DNA of 64,000 nt, from positions 3,968,001 through 4,032,000 of the forward strand of contig JALGAS010000002.1 of NCBI GenBank assembly GCA_023078685.1. Direction: 5' to 3'. The notes under the pieces are model-generated. The model ran no database searches and was not told where the DNA came from. It worked only from the letters and a program-made list of their open reading frames with translations. Shown one piece after another: positions 20,686-33,091 of this stretch. The DNA is from Neopestalotiopsis rosae. Taxonomy: Eukaryota > Ascomycota > Sordariomycetes > Amphisphaeriales > Sporocadaceae. Each line of letters starts with the position of its first letter. Position 1 is the stretch's first letter. A program made the position numbers and the translations under genes.

Positions 20686-23600
20686 CTATCGTAGCCCAAA
20701 TCCTTCGCTTTCGTGGACCGCTCGCCACAGTAATGTTTCTAGTTTCTCTCGGGAATTGTACTTGAAAAGATTCAACATGTTAAAGCAAGTGCGCGCCGTA
20801 GGGTATCTCTCTGTGTCTTCGCCAAGACAGCTGATCTTGATGATAAGGGTGGCTGCTCCCATCGCCGGGATGCGGTCGCTGCCAGTAATAAAGGATAGTA
20901 GTTTTCTTTGGTCTTGGGGAGTTGCGGCCGCGAACGACTCCCAAAACCAGTCTATCGCCGGCTCCTCTGTAGGCTCCTTCCCATCCTTGGACTTGTCCCA
21001 GTCCGAGTATTGGCACACAGCACGAAGCGAGGCGATATCAAGCGGTTCATCTGATCCACGGATGAGCAGCTCGATTTCTTCTGGCCGGAACAATGACAAG
21101 GCATTGCCCGCACAGACTGTGAAGAAGCCTCGCTTGAACGGCTCAAACTGTCTCTTAACCGATTCGTCGAGCAGATACTTGACGTAGAGGTCCACATATT
21201 CTCGCCGGTTCGCGTTGGTGACTGGCTTTGTGTCTCCGCCGGGACAGAGAGGAATGCGCGATCTGGAGCCGTACTTGTCAACCTCCACGACAAAATCGAG
21301 GCAAAAGGTCGTCTCCACGTCACCATCGAATTCAAGCAGCTGGCGGAGACCGCTTGCTAATCGAGGTCGGAATTCTGCCAAGTCATCGAGAGTGTATGTC
21401 ATGGTTGAACGTTGTATAATTGAACCACTCGAGGCAGATGCAGGTGCTGCAGAGAGGAGTTTCCGGAATGCAAATGGTGGAAATGCAACATCTAGGATTG
21501 CAGAGTTATATATGGCAAGTCCTAGGACTACTCCGACTAGGAAATATTGATCAGTAGTCTCAAAGGTGTTGGGATTAAAGTAGCAGTATTGCGAGTCTTC
21601 GTCGAAAACAAAGAGTCCTATTGTAATGGTTAGCACACTGTTCGTGGTGTTTCGCAGAACGGGAACTGTTGCACTCACCATGGTCAGGGTTGAATACGTC
21701 TTTGACGAGGAGCTGAAACCATTCCTTTCGAAGCCCTCCAGCATCTACACCCTCTTCGCCACGGAACTCAATACGCAGGCCTTTCTTGATATCTTCGCTG
21801 CCACTTCCAACAACCTCGCTGACTTTGGCCAGACTATCTTCGACCAGACACTCGCGCCTAACGCTCATGAACAAGTACTGGGTGTTGCTTTTATGCGTCA
21901 AGAGACTGTCGAAGAAAGCATCTCGGGCTTTGCCGTGCATTTGACGTTTGGCATCAAACTCCAGAATCTGTATCTTGGCCGAGATACTGAGGAAGAAGGG
22001 ATATTGACAAAAGGCAAACTTGCCCTTTCTCGACTCCCACATTTCAAAGTCTGTTTTGAAATCGAGGCAGTCAAGCATCGTATTGTAAAAATCGCTCGTG
22101 GCAAGCAAATGGCCGTGAGCATGCCTGACGCTGACTTCGTTCCGTCGTACATGGGTCAGGTTGTTGGCGGCAAAAACCAAGGCCATGACCTTAGCACCAG
22201 CCTTGAGTTGCCAGTCATCCGAATATGTGATTTTTGGTGCCTCTTGTGGCTGCTTCTGCTTTTTCGAGGAAGAAGCTGGTCCTGCCAAGGCGGCATGCAG
22301 CGATGCCACTGTCGCCGCTGACTGGGCATTGGACCTCATCTCGGGAATCAGCCCGCCTGTCAAATCAACTTGTGGTTCAACCTTTTTGTCCGTTTGCCGC
22401 CGAAGACGATAATTGACGAATTGGCTAATAAGATCTTTGATCTGTAAAAAGAGGTGCTCAGGCAGCCTCGAAAACCATGATACAAGCTGATGGTGAGTTT
22501 GATCGGGACAATTGGAAAGCAGACCGAGGATCCGCTTGATGATTCCTGAGTGGCGGCCCATTGCAGATTGATCCTCGCGTGCGGCTTCCCGGCCCTTCTC
22601 TCTGTGTGTTTGCTGATGTTCACCCTTGTAGCTCTTATGATCGGCCACCAAGAGTGGATTGACAATGACGAGAAGCAAGAATCTCACGTCCTGGGGCTCT
22701 TCGAGTAACCGACCGGGACGCTTCAAAAGCAGCTCAGTGCATTTTAGCAGAACTCTTTGCAAATGAGCCTGCGCTTCCAACAGGCACGCCTCGAATCGTT
22801 GGGCCTCCTGGATGGACATTTCCTTGATTTTGCCTGTATTGACACAATCGTTGTACAAGTCTTTCCAAGGCCTGGCTGCATTGGTAATGATGGAATACCA
22901 TTCCAATACTTCACCCCAGTCGATCCGCGGTGAGCGAGAACTGACAATGGTTGGACCATCGTCTTTTCGTTGAGACCGCGACCTAGACGTGGACTCTTGC
23001 GATCCGCCAGTCCACCATTGTGCATTTTCTGCTATACCCCCCAGGAGCAACATCCTTGGGTCCAGATCTGCAACTGAACTCTCCTCTTGCACGGCTGGTT
23101 TGTCAAGTCGCGGCACAGGTTTTCTCTTGATCATCATCTGAGGTCTGGAAGGTTCAGTTTTCACAGCTTCCGTTTTGGCTTCCGGTTTCGCTTCCGGTTT
23201 TGTATTTTCTGGTCTCGAACTGAAGCTTCGGCGCATGGGAACAAAGGATGTATTGATGGCTGTATGCGATCCGAAGCTCACAATCAGGTAATCCTCGACT
23301 GGCTTGAATACTCTTTTTGGGTCTAGAAATCTATGTCCCTGAGGTTGTACCCGACCATCTGCCGGAGGGTTCGGGTTGCGCGCGTCTGAGTGGGACGCCG
23401 AATACGATCTAGTTGCCGTGTTTGGGCGAAGCATGGAGTTTGGCTCATGATGGTCATCAGCATAGTCGTCGAACACTGGGTTGTAGGTTTTTGTCGGCGC
23501 AGTGCCACCATAAGACCCCGATCTAACACGCTGCCCGGAAACGTTCAGTCTCGGAGATTGCGCCTCCAACGGCGGCCGAGAGGATTGTGTGCCCGGTCGC

Positions 23601-24295
23601 ATTCCTGGCGATAATCTCTGGGCACCAACACTGGCGTCCGAAGAAGACTTGAGAGCCTGGACTAGGCATTGGCGTACCAATTTCCGGGTGTGCTCTAGAG
23701 ATAGAGGCCGAACATTTTCTGGAGGCGGGCGGCCATCTTCTGGCTTTGGAGTATACGGCGTCAAATCGTTGATGGTGGCGCAAATGGTACAGCGAAAGAC
23801 GCTCAAGTCTTTGGGCCATCGAACCTTGCCGCTGCAAGTCATGCAGTTCCCGTTGGTGAAATCGGCAGGCCCACGATGGGGCTTCTTGGACATATTGGGC
23901 AGCAAGGTCGAGTGACCATATTTAGCTGTGTCGTCATCGGTCGTATCGTCTGGGCTGGGCTGCTTTCGCGATTTCTTGGAGGCGAACAGAGTAGGAAAGG
24001 GATGGCTCATGGATCGGGAATGGCTCGGATGCATTGGCGGTTTCCCTGGCGACCTTCCGGGCGGTCTCATGGAGTTTGGTACGGTAACTTCGTCGTCGGA
24101 GCTGGACTCGGTCTGCACCTGCTGGCTGACGACAGAGGTTGCAAATAGGTCATGGCCGCCGAGCAGTAAACGGGGCGGTGCTGGCGCCGGTCCTGGTCCT
24201 GGTGCTGGTCGGTGGTGCAGGTGGGCGGGAGGGGCAGGCGTAGACGTCGACGGTAGCGATCCATTGCGGTGTTGCCGTCTCGAGCCAAAGGCCAT
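20686..24295 (-). CDS. HUL4: HECT-type E3 ubiquitin ligase (Hul4 family)
   Basis: This is a ubiquitin ligase that forms a thioester on a HECT-domain Cys before passing ubiquitin to a substrate. Two exons (24295-21679 and 21617-20686) join in phase 1 across a 61-nt intron to 1182 residues. The first ~145 residues are Pro/Ser-rich and disordered. Two CxxC pairs (Cys151/154 and Cys169/172) form a small zinc-ribbon-like element typical of the Hul4 group. The HECT domain fills about the last 350 residues, and the catalytic Cys is at about 1150 in ARTCFNMLNLF. The splice is confirmed by the rebuilt segment NPDHGLFVFDEDSQ. Yeast Hul4 works on damaged or nuclear proteins; a role here is by family only. 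Neither neighbour suggests a pathway. Its 3' side holds the hairpin group. Confidence 0.92.
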
Positions 24296-26216
24296 AGTGG
24301 TGGGATTTCACGCGATCTATCAACGGCCAATATGCCGGGTCCATACATAGTAGTATAGCAGGTCGTATGCCGTACGTAGCTGACAAGTGCCTCATGCGCA
24401 ACAAAGTGCGATGATGCGAAGAGAGAGGTAACGCCTCCGGAGCTGCTGGGTAAGGTACCGGTTGGTTCCCTGGCGGATGGTTGGGCCGAGGAGCAGCGAA
24501 CCTTGTCTTGTACGTCTATCTGGTGGTATCCGGCAGAGCGGCAGATCCAGATCTCAGAGAGACAATCAAGGACAAAAAGCAAAAAGGCGACTGCCCAGCT
24601 AGGTAACTTCCAGACCCGAAATGGTCATTGGAAGAGGCACGTTTAGACTAAACAAACAAATTTCATGAAGCGCGCATCTGCATCATGCAGCCCAGTAACC
24701 AGCAAAGCAACTAAAAAGTACTGGTCGCAGGCATCATTCAGCTAAATCCACAGCCTGGAATTCCGGGTTGTGGTTCTGTACCACCACCCCAGCAACCATC
24801 AACCATCAACCATCCACTATCTCGCGGGCCGCTGGGCAGCAGAACGCAGGGTCTTCGCTTACCCCCCCTGTAAAAGCTGTCAAGGCCCCCTGTGGATGCC
24901 GCAAATAATAAGGTAATATCCCATCCATGAACAATAATGACTGCCGGAATCAATCCCGGCTACCAGTCCTGTACTTGCTTTCTTGTATGATATAAATATT
25001 TTCATGTCCCTCTTTCTGTTTGGTGTTGGAAGATAAAAAAGTTGGCTTGATTGTACAGTTACATGCATTGTCACGATGCTTAGTGCACACAAACACGACA
25101 ATAGCATTGAGTCTATGCCCAGGTGGTGTTAGGTCTCAACCTTCAGCCCTTGCAGCTTGACACGGTACTTGCACCAGTCACTTCGGCTCCCAGCAATGCA
25201 ATCTTAGACACCCCAGCGGAATCAAATCAGCGAACCCCTCACATGATGGGCAATCTTGAGATTGCTGTTTCGAGTTTACCGAGGTGGACAAAAAGATAGT
25301 CAGCTTAACAGCAGATAGGCAAGCCGGCCAGCTCAGTCAGATTTGTTTCTCGTACCCGGGCGGATGCACTTTTTTCTTTGGAGGTGATCGTGTTCAGGTG
25401 CAGAAAAGCAGAACCTGACCACGGCATAGTGGTTTCGCTGAGAGCTAACCGGCCATACATAGTATATTTGTAGGTTGCAAGCTTGATGTGAACGAATGGA
25501 CTGCGGGAGGACATGATTGTATGATTGGTTCTACTCGTTCTCAGCTTCAAATCGGAAACACCTCTTGAGATGCCGCGGCGCCCGCGCAGTTAGAGGATTT
25601 GCAGTGCATGACAAGCCAAAACCTGGCAGCCAAGCTCCCAATGACGCCAACCCCACCAGCAGTATATTGGGCTAACGCAGATCTCTGGGTGGGCTCTAGC
25701 GGGGCAGCACTTGAGTCTCTAGCACGTTGAATCACTTGTCAACAACCACCGCAAGGCTCAGACTTCTAGAACGGCCCATCATAAACAAGACAAACGTCAT
25801 TGTGTTGCACCATCCAAACACCTGCCGGTTTATTTTCAGGTTTATGGGCAGCTGCCACAGTAAAATCATCGAGATTGATACTTCCTTCTTCCTCAGTCGG
25901 CGCCTGTTCGCGCGCAGCGTGTGCCGCTTGCACGCCCCGTCATGGACAGCAGAGGCATTCTGCTCGACTGGCGCAGAGCTAGAACATCATTGCGCATGTG
26001 AGTGAGTGTAATGGCGACGTCATGTTCAAGTACGGCTTGCATTGAGTTGTCTATATTTATATATATATAAGTTGATTTCTGCAATCATTCTTTTGGGGAG
26101 TGAGGAGAGATAATACCTTTCCCATCAATAACCTCTGCATACAAACCGCCGCTGCAACAAGTAACAAAATTTGAAAGAAAACCCAACCACGCCCGGACAC
26201 ACTCCATCACTTCAAA
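24296..26216. other. Divergent intergenic region (HECT / con-6)
   Basis: About 1.9 kb. Short frames only, with no recognisable protein. It must hold the promoters of both flanking genes; the TATA-like run before con-6 is listed separately. Confidence 0.5.
26052..26070 (+). promoter_or_regulatory. TATA-rich core promoter of the con-6 gene
   Basis: A 19-nt run of alternating T and A (TATATTTATATATATATAA) lies about 147 nt upstream of the con-6 start codon. It is the only such run in this intergenic region. Strong TATA boxes are common in conidiation genes. The position suits a core promoter with a moderate 5' UTR. The assignment rests on sequence and spacing only. Confidence 0.45.
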
Positions 26217-26546
26217 ATGGATTCAGCAGGAGCCAAGTCGAACATGTCGCGTGACATGGAAGAGCTTAGCCAAAGCAAGGAAACCACTTCCCGCTCAGTC
26301 GCGGGCCACAAGGCGAACCTGTCCAACCCAAGTATGTCTTCTTCTCCTCTATGGTGCCGAGCAGCACCTTATTATCATACAGTTCTGATGCTGAACTAAT
26401 ACTACACAGACACGAGCGAGGCTTCCAAGGAGAACAGTCGCCAGGCTATTGATGCCATGGGAGGAGATTCTGCACACTACGGCGACGAGTCAAAGCCGCG
26501 CAGCAAGAATGCTGCCGAGAAGCTCGACGGCAGTCGTGCTATGTAA
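26217..26546 (+). CDS. con-6: Conidiation-specific protein 6 (con-6 family)
   Basis: This is a small hydrophilic protein of the Con-6 family, expressed during conidiation and thought to act in spores; its molecular function is unknown. Two exons (26217-26331 and 26410-26546) join in phase 1 across a 78-nt intron with a CTAAT branch site. The product is 83 residues. The Con-6 motif GHKANLSNPNTSEASKENSR spans the splice junction, which supports the intron. The rest is rich in Ser, Lys, Asp and Glu with no hydrophobic segment. Only one clear copy of the motif is visible. A TATA-rich promoter lies upstream. The gene is followed 420 nt later by the GFA-like gene on the same strand. Confidence 0.9.
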
Positions 26547-26966
26547 CATGGATAAAGATGACTATGATTACGATAAGACCATAGCTGGACATGTATAAGT
26601 CGTGCCAACAAGAATTACGAGTGACGGCAACACAGCTTATACTCTAATAAAGTAATAAATTCTTTTCGATATGATTACTGCTTGGGTGGATGTTCTGGTA
26701 CGGTGCAACATTGAACAAAACTGATGGAATACTTAATTATGCATCCGCACGGACAATTCACAGACTGCGTGTAGGACTCCATTATTGAAGCTGCGTTATA
26801 GTCCGTTGCTGTCTGTCTAGATTAGGTAAGGTTACACTGCGCCTTTCCCAACGCCAAGTCAAGACAAGGGCGCGCATGTGGCGACGTTTCTGTCTATACG
26901 TATACTGAATCAATTCGCCAAAATGAAAGTCAGTCTTGACCGTGGTAATATGCATCAAAGATCGTC
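26547..26966. other. Spacer between con-6 and GFA-like gene
   Basis: 420 nt, AT-rich just after con-6, where AATAAAGTAATAAA near 26646 may serve 3'-end formation. No gene seen. Confidence 0.45.
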
Positions 26967-27569
26967 ATGTCTGCTGAAGAAGATTTCCCGAGACCGAAAT
27001 TCGTGACCGGCGGATGCCTATGTGGTTCGCTGCGGTATCGCGTCGACTTCTCGTACGATCACGACTTTTCCAAATCAGTGAGGATAACCTTCCGCTTCTC
27101 AGAAACAATGAGCAACACAGGACAACGCGCTGACACCGATATATAGTCCGGCACTTGTCAATGCACCATGGACCGAAAGGCGGCAAGCGCTTTGTGGTTT
27201 CAGTACCACCAGATCCGCGCCGATTCGCACTTTCAGTTCACATCCCCAACGACGTCGCTCAAGCACTACGCTTCATCGGCAGACTGGCACCGCGGCTTTT
27301 GCAGCGAGTGTGGGAGCTTTCTGTACATACGGCCTGCCTCGAGTGAAGACTACACGAGGGTCACGATTGCCGTCGGCACTGTCGACGCGCTGTACCTCTT
27401 TGGCGAAGGCGCCGACGGCGAGGAAGTCCCTGTCGGCGGCTTTGGGCGCGCTCTGGCGAATGGCGGAGGGGACCACGAGTGGTGTCGGAACGAGATACCG
27501 GGTGTCACGGACAAGATAGCACTTCTTGGTCGCGAAAGGGGTAAGAGATGGGATACAGATCCTGCTTGA
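26967..27569 (+). CDS. GFA/CENP-V-like zinc protein
   Basis: This is a member of the glutathione-dependent formaldehyde-activating (GFA) / CENP-V fold family, a mostly beta zinc-binding domain. Two exons (26967-27077 and 27147-27569) join in phase 0 across a 69-nt intron and give 177 residues. Zinc-ligand Cys are seen in order: GGCLCGS (17, 19), CQC (41, 43) and CSECG near residues 87-90. The CQC motif begins three residues after the splice point, so splicing is needed to assemble the site. The later half has YTRVTIAVGTVD and a typical HEWCRNEIPG end. The reaction is uncertain: many fungal members are annotated as carbon-sulfur lyases without proof. Function is known only at family level. Confidence 0.88.
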
Positions 27570-29571
27570 ATATGTATCAAAGCCCCAAGTTGAATGTCCT
27601 ATAATTCAACTGTTCATCTCTCTGTATCGTTTGGCAACGGCGATGCTGTCGTGTTGTACGCGGCGGACGAAATGTATCAGATTTTGGGAAGTTATACAGT
27701 GCCGTCATGTTGATAAGCAAGCACTTTGGCTCTCATTGCCATTTTTATGAGGGTCTGCTGTGGCGTCTCGATGGAGAACGCCTGAGAAAACCCCTTGCAT
27801 GTTCCATTCATGCTTTTTGTTAGTTGTGCTTTCAAGTGCCGGACGCTGAGACTATGTCAATATAAACATATTCTAATTGCCTCTTAGAAATTCTCACCGG
27901 AGCAGATCGTATTGGTATCTAGATCATTCCTGGATTATTTGTGGAATACACATCAGATACCTGCATGTCGAATGATAAGTTAGGGAATCCTACGCAAAAT
28001 TCAAGATCTCGGGCCCGCATGCCACACAACGAATGCCGCCACACAAACTCGGAGACCATTACTCGGTCGTCGGCCGTCGATGTACTCGGAAAAAGAACAC
28101 AGTCCCATAGCTGTCATTCACCATGATTCGACTTGTCACCTAGCACAAGGTGAAGGATCCGGCTCGCTCGGGCTTTCATGGATGACGACGAAGTATACCC
28201 CGCACCTATACTGCCTGAACTCAGGATGTTTAGCGGGAAACGCATAGGGTGCGATTGAGCTGACGTATAATCCTACGATTGTCATCCTTGGAACGATCAT
28301 GGATACGATCTTGTATACGATGGAGAAAAAACAAGTCATGTTCCTTTGTACTGGACAAGAAGAAATGACGCTTTTCGATCTCGTACTCAGATTCCCCACA
28401 CCATGGGCATCAATCTATACTCGGAACACAGATAAGCTCATACGAAACGCGGAGGAGCCGCATGGCATCTGACACGAACCCGCAATGCCATGCAATTGGT
28501 AATATTTCTATTTGTGTCATGCTCACAAGTGATCACAAACACAAAGATACTCCGGTCATCCAATCCGCACGCAATAATGATACTCAGATCTCGCGAAGAG
28601 AGAAACCACGGCGACTCATGGCATCACAAACTTTTCCGCTTCCACTCGCATGACTTGCGGCATGCTCGAGAGAAGTTTTGCATTTGGCCCAATCGAAAAA
28701 AGCATGTATGCCTCGTGGCAAATACAGTGCCCGCTTCAAACTGTGGCTACAGATATCCAGTAGACTAATGATGACTGACTGGTTGCAAAAAAAAAACATG
28801 ATATTCTTCTTCGCCCCCATTCTAGGTCGTGAAGGATTGCCAAATGTGTACCCCTACGTCTGCAATGATAGGTGGTGCGGCAACTTCCATAATCGCCAAG
28901 CCTGATTTGTCCAACTCGAGGAGAAAATAAAAGTCCATGGTCAGCGAGTCTTTCGATCGTGCGCTAATGTAGCTACTGGGAATTCTAAATCTATTTTTGG
29001 CTGGTTCTCTGATTCATGTTCCGCATGGCATTGAGACTGTAATTCATTTCCATGTCCAATGCAGCGACAACATGAACGCCAAGAATGCGTAGATTTCTTG
29101 TCCTTCTTGACATTGTTGATGAATGAATGCTGCTAGAACATTTCCAACCGAGAAGGTGATTCCATATTATGGATGCAGATGAATTACGTCTTGAAGAACA
29201 CTTGACCAGTCGGGCTCTTGAGAGAATCCTGAAGGATTGTAAACTTCAAGCTTACCTATGGAGACCTCTTTATGCATGAAAGCTTGCTGTATTCGGCCTT
29301 AAAGGGCCAATCAGAGTGCAGACACGCCTTCCCCGGCAGTCCCCCATCGGTCTCCGACTTATACTTGGCGCTAATGTACTGTCTTCGCCAAGCCTCCATT
29401 TACGGCAATTGTCATGTAAGTGGTTTTTTGATTTGCACTGCACTGCACTTTATCGAGTCCTCTATGCCCACCTGTGGGCTTTCTCATTCCATGATATTTC
29501 TATGGGATAACTTGCCAGAATCAATATAATGTAATATACCAGATAACCACACCCGATGCTATAAGCAGAAA
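27570..29571. other. Gene-free stretch
   Basis: About 2 kb of low coding potential with scattered short frames on both strands. No domain, repeat or RNA feature could be supported. Confidence 0.45.
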
Positions 29572-30783
29572 ATGGCAATGCAGACTGAAAAAACCTGGAC
29601 ATTATTCGACGCCGAAAGTCCGGCAGGATTGAGAGTGCTGAGAAGCTTCTTGATCTCGCCCCCTGCCGATACACGATTAGATATACTTGTGCATTCGGAA
29701 AAGAAGCTTCTGTCCGAGTTTCCCATACTCAAGGACGGAGCCCGAGACGTCGACATGTCGGTCCGCATACTCGAGGGGGACGCCACGGACGCCACCATGC
29801 TTGACGCTTGCTTAAAGGACAGCCAGGTCATCATCTTACCCTGCGAGCCTGCTGCAGAGGACTGCATAAGTCGGGAACGGCATGCAGAGCTCGCGCGTGC
29901 CATTATATCGGCCCTGCGCCGTCTCCGACAGCAGAAAAGCAACGCCTTGGACGCAACCGTGACAGCAGAACCTGCTACTGCCGCCGACGTTTCTTATCAA
30001 CCTCCAAGCGTCATTCAACTGCGGTCGTCTGTGCAGCAGCGGCCAGCGTCGTCGTCAGCGGTCGGAACTCTTCCTCCCCAGGACGCCCGTTGGCTCCCCA
30101 AGATGATACATAGGATCGCTACTTTCCGTCGCTCCCACGGCAGCAGCGGTGGCGGGAACAGCATCGGTAGCGGCAGGAAATCGGGACGGGCTGAACGCAT
30201 CTTCACCAAGGCAGCGGCGGAACGGTCCGAGAAGGGACAAGCAGCACTCATGCGCCATACATCCGTCGATCTATCCCCAGGCGTCGACTGCGAGCCTCGA
30301 GGCAAACGACGCAGTTCGCTCAGGTCAAAATTCAGCAGGAGGCGAAAGCAGAAGCAGCAGGGAGAAGTGACTGAGGACAGTGAATCGGAAGCCACTACAC
30401 TGCTGGGAGACGATTTTCCTTTAGCCAAGAAATCATTCTATAGCCGCCTGCTTAGACGCGGCAACAAGCGTAACTCGGCGGCAACTCTCAGCGACTTTGG
30501 CGGCGGCGAGCTCCCCAAAGATCACAGGTGGTCAGTTCTAGTAGACGACCATGTGCATGTCCCTGCCAAGCCTAAGCCTGTGCCTATAACTACGCCAACA
30601 CCATCAACAACGCCCGCTAGCCTGGAGAAGACCGCAATCGATAGCGACTGCAAGGAAGTCGACCCGAAAAGCCTGTCGCGCAAGTGGATTCCGTGTCTGC
30701 TGGCGGGCATGTGCTACGTCGGCATGGCCATTGGAGCAATGCCAGTGGCCATACCAGAGCAATTAAACCCACAGGTCTATTGA
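29572..30783 (+). CDS. Rossmann-like protein with a disordered basic C-terminal half
   Basis: A single exon of 403 residues. The N-terminal ~120 residues look like the start of an NAD(P)-binding (NmrA/SDR-like) fold: a beta strand, the SPAGLRVLRSF turn in the place of the usual Gly-rich loop, then LDILVHS, VRILEGDATD and VIILPCEP. The PPSVIQLRSS and WLPKMIHRIATF segments also resemble that family. After residue ~195 the expected rest of the enzyme is replaced by a Ser/Arg/Lys-rich disordered region with GKRRSSLRSKFSRRRK. The protein ends in a hydrophobic helix (WIPCLLAGMCYVGMAIGAM) followed by PVAIPEQLNPQVY. It has no classical YxxxK active site. It may be a chimeric or degenerate dehydrogenase-like protein with a membrane tail. 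I cannot assign a function. Confidence 0.7.
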   Translation: MAMQTEKTWTLFDAESPAGLRVLRSFLISPPADTRLDILVHSEKKLLSEFPILKDGARDVDMSVRILEGDATDATMLDACLKDSQVIILPCEPAAEDCISRERHAELARAIISALRRLRQQKSNALDATVTAEPATAADVSYQPPSVIQLRSSVQQRPASSSAVGTLPPQDARWLPKMIHRIATFRRSHGSSGGGNSIGSGRKSGRAERIFTKAAAERSEKGQAALMRHTSVDLSPGVDCEPRGKRRSSLRSKFSRRRKQKQQGEVTEDSESEATTLLGDDFPLAKKSFYSRLLRRGNKRNSAATLSDFGGGELPKDHRWSVLVDDHVHVPAKPKPVPITTPTPSTTPASLEKTAIDSDCKEVDPKSLSRKWIPCLLAGMCYVGMAIGAMPVAIPEQLNPQVY

Positions 30784-31375
30784 CACTCACTTTTGTTTGA
30801 GACGAATTCTTTCCTTTTGTTTGGGGATAACGGAAGCATGCAGCATGGAACAGATTTGGAGGTTGGAGGACGGGTTTATATGCGCTACGAAACATGGCGT
30901 TGGCGTGTCTTAGTTTTATACCAAACACTCTTTTCCCGATCTTCATGTGGCCAAGACGTGGGGTGAAAGTGAACCGTTGTTGATTCTGCGAAGATAATCG
31001 GCAGTATCACGATTTGAGTTCGTCAACCAATTATGAGGCGACTTGTGCGAAGTTCCATTGTCAAATATTGATAATGGTTGATTCGTCCAAACTCGTCCGG
31101 GTAGCCCTAGATTGTCTGGCCCAGCATCGCGGCGGATAGGACAGAAACGGCCCAATGTGCAGCGATCATTCTCCCCGGCGAGGAACGGCCTTAAGAGTTG
31201 AAACATGGCTCATCTTTCCTTTTTCTCCAATATATCTTGGGCAACAGTGTGATGTGTAGCCAAACATGTGAGATTTGCTTAGGGTTGCAAAGCTTGATAA
31301 GGGTCGGCATAAGACTTGTGTGCACTCATTTGCACGTGCAATTCTCCGTGCACCCTGCTGCCACCGGCAAAAGCC
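30784..31375. other. Convergent 3' region
   Basis: About 590 nt between two convergent stop codons. No feature recognised. Confidence 0.45.
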
Positions 31376-31876
31376 TTACTGCTTTGATGAAGCGGCACTC
31401 CTCTCATGGAGCACCTTGATCTGCTGCTCGAGCTCGGGTACCGGTCCGACCACCTCAATGCCGGGCGCCACCTGCTGAATCGGCAGGTAGGCGACGCCGG
31501 AAGACTGCACACCCCACGACCGCTGCCACTCGCCGAGCTGCGCAGCCGAGGCGACGTAGACGATGCGTCCGAGACCCACCCAGGCGTGCGCCGCCGAGCA
31601 CATGGGACAGTGCTCTCCGGAGGTGTAGACGGTAGCCGTGGTGCGCTGAGCAGGAGTTAGATTAGCTGCGGCCCATCTGGCCAGCTCAAACTCGGGGTGC
31701 CTGGTCGCGTCATTCTTGGTGGCGATCTCGTTGCGGTCTTCCTTAAGAACGATGCCGGCCTCATCGACGAGGACGGAGCCGAAAGGTGCATCGCCGGCCT
31801 CTAGAGCCTCGGCGGCCAGGGCGATGCACCGTCGGAGGTGAACGAGGTCATGGGCGCTGACAACAGTGGCTTCCAT
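31376..31876 (-). CDS. Cytidine/deoxycytidylate deaminase-family protein
   Basis: This is a zinc-dependent nucleoside or base deaminase of the CMP/dCMP type, probably cytosolic. A single exon gives 166 residues, close to guanine-deaminase and cytosine-deaminase-like proteins. The zinc and catalytic residues are complete: His60 and Glu62 in HPE, Cys90 and Cys93 in HCPMCSAAH. A GDAPFGSVLVDE segment matches the substrate-pocket strand of the family. The substrate (guanine, cytosine or another base) cannot be read from the motifs. No intron is needed. It lies convergent to the Rossmann-like gene. Confidence 0.88.
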   Translation of the reverse strand: MEATVVSAHDLVHLRRCIALAAEALEAGDAPFGSVLVDEAGIVLKEDRNEIATKNDATRHPEFELARWAAANLTPAQRTTATVYTSGEHCPMCSAAHAWVGLGRIVYVASAAQLGEWQRSWGVQSSGVAYLPIQQVAPGIEVVGPVPELEQQIKVLHERSAASSKQ

Positions 31877-33091
31877 TGTTCCTGAGAGAAGCGCAACTAT
31901 GCTTTAATCTTTTTATGTGAAGTATTGTTGTCTTTTCGAGAATTTGTCGCCTCTGAGGAAGTTGATGCGTGATTTCTTGGCTCATGGCAAATATTCAGGT
32001 TATGATTCACTGACGGCTGCTCAATCCCGGGCCCACATAGGAAGACTGGGGTTGGTCGCGATACCCCAACCCTCTAAAGGCTAGCCCTAAATACACTTAC
32101 TTGGGACCATGAAGATATACCTCGATCCACAATGATCACGAACCTTGTCGGCGAGTCTTGGTGAAGAAATAGCATTACATAGAAGATAATGCGTGGCGTC
32201 AATCAAAGGAAATACGTGCCGTTCAGCTGATATCTTGTTGCTTGAATACCAGTAACGAGCATTTCGATCTGAACGCAATGCTAAGCGTGCGCAAAACCAT
32301 GCGTGGCGTTGTCTCTTGTCTGAGAATCTATTTCGTATCGACGACCACAAGCTGTGACCATGGATGGTCTTTCCCTGCCAAGGTAGACTGAGCTTGGTAG
32401 GAATGCGAGGCAAGCATCGTTATGGATGATTGAAATGCCAGCAAGTGCGTTGCTCAGAATAGCTGAAATGCCCTAAATCACTTGGCATTCTGAAAAGTCC
32501 GTCCAATACCAATTGTCCGGGGCTCTTGACAGGCCTAGATCGTGACTCAGCCGGCAGAAGGATCATTAGGTCCCTTACAAACCCCTGTAAATTATCCCTA
32601 GAGCTGTTTTAAGCTGGGACTACTGTGAAGGAACATCAGAACATCGCAACATCCCTGATTAAATGTGCCTCGAGAAGTGTGTCTTAGTTTGCGATCGTTC
32701 CTGCGCATGAGGGGGCGCAATGACAAACAAATTTTGGGAGGCATGCTCCTTAGCAAACGTGCACTAGTAAGTGAGACCGGACTACTCGGACAATCAGTAT
32801 ATCATCGCTACTGCCTGCTCAAGCGCTGAAACATAAAAAGAACAAGAGACCACCAGCTTTGTCTCAATTTCTCTACAAGTCAAATCAAGAATCTAACGTC
32901 ATCCACAAAGAGAAATCAATTCAAGTCTCGAGAACAAAGATTGCCAAAGGTATTACCATCTACCGCGGCAAAGTGTTTCGCCTCAGCACAAACACCACTA
33001 TCAGAGCAGTTCAGATTCCAAGCCATACACCAATCGGCTCCAAGTCACGGCAGCTACCGCAAACAACTTCATCCGCCAGAACATCTACACC
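31877..33091. other. Divergent intergenic region (deaminase / DUF4267)
   Basis: About 1.2 kb. A TATA-like ACATAAAAAG lies near 32830, and the stretch 32860-33090 is probably the 5' leader of the DUF4267 gene. It contains a CCAAT at about 33030. Nothing else is recognised. Confidence 0.45.
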
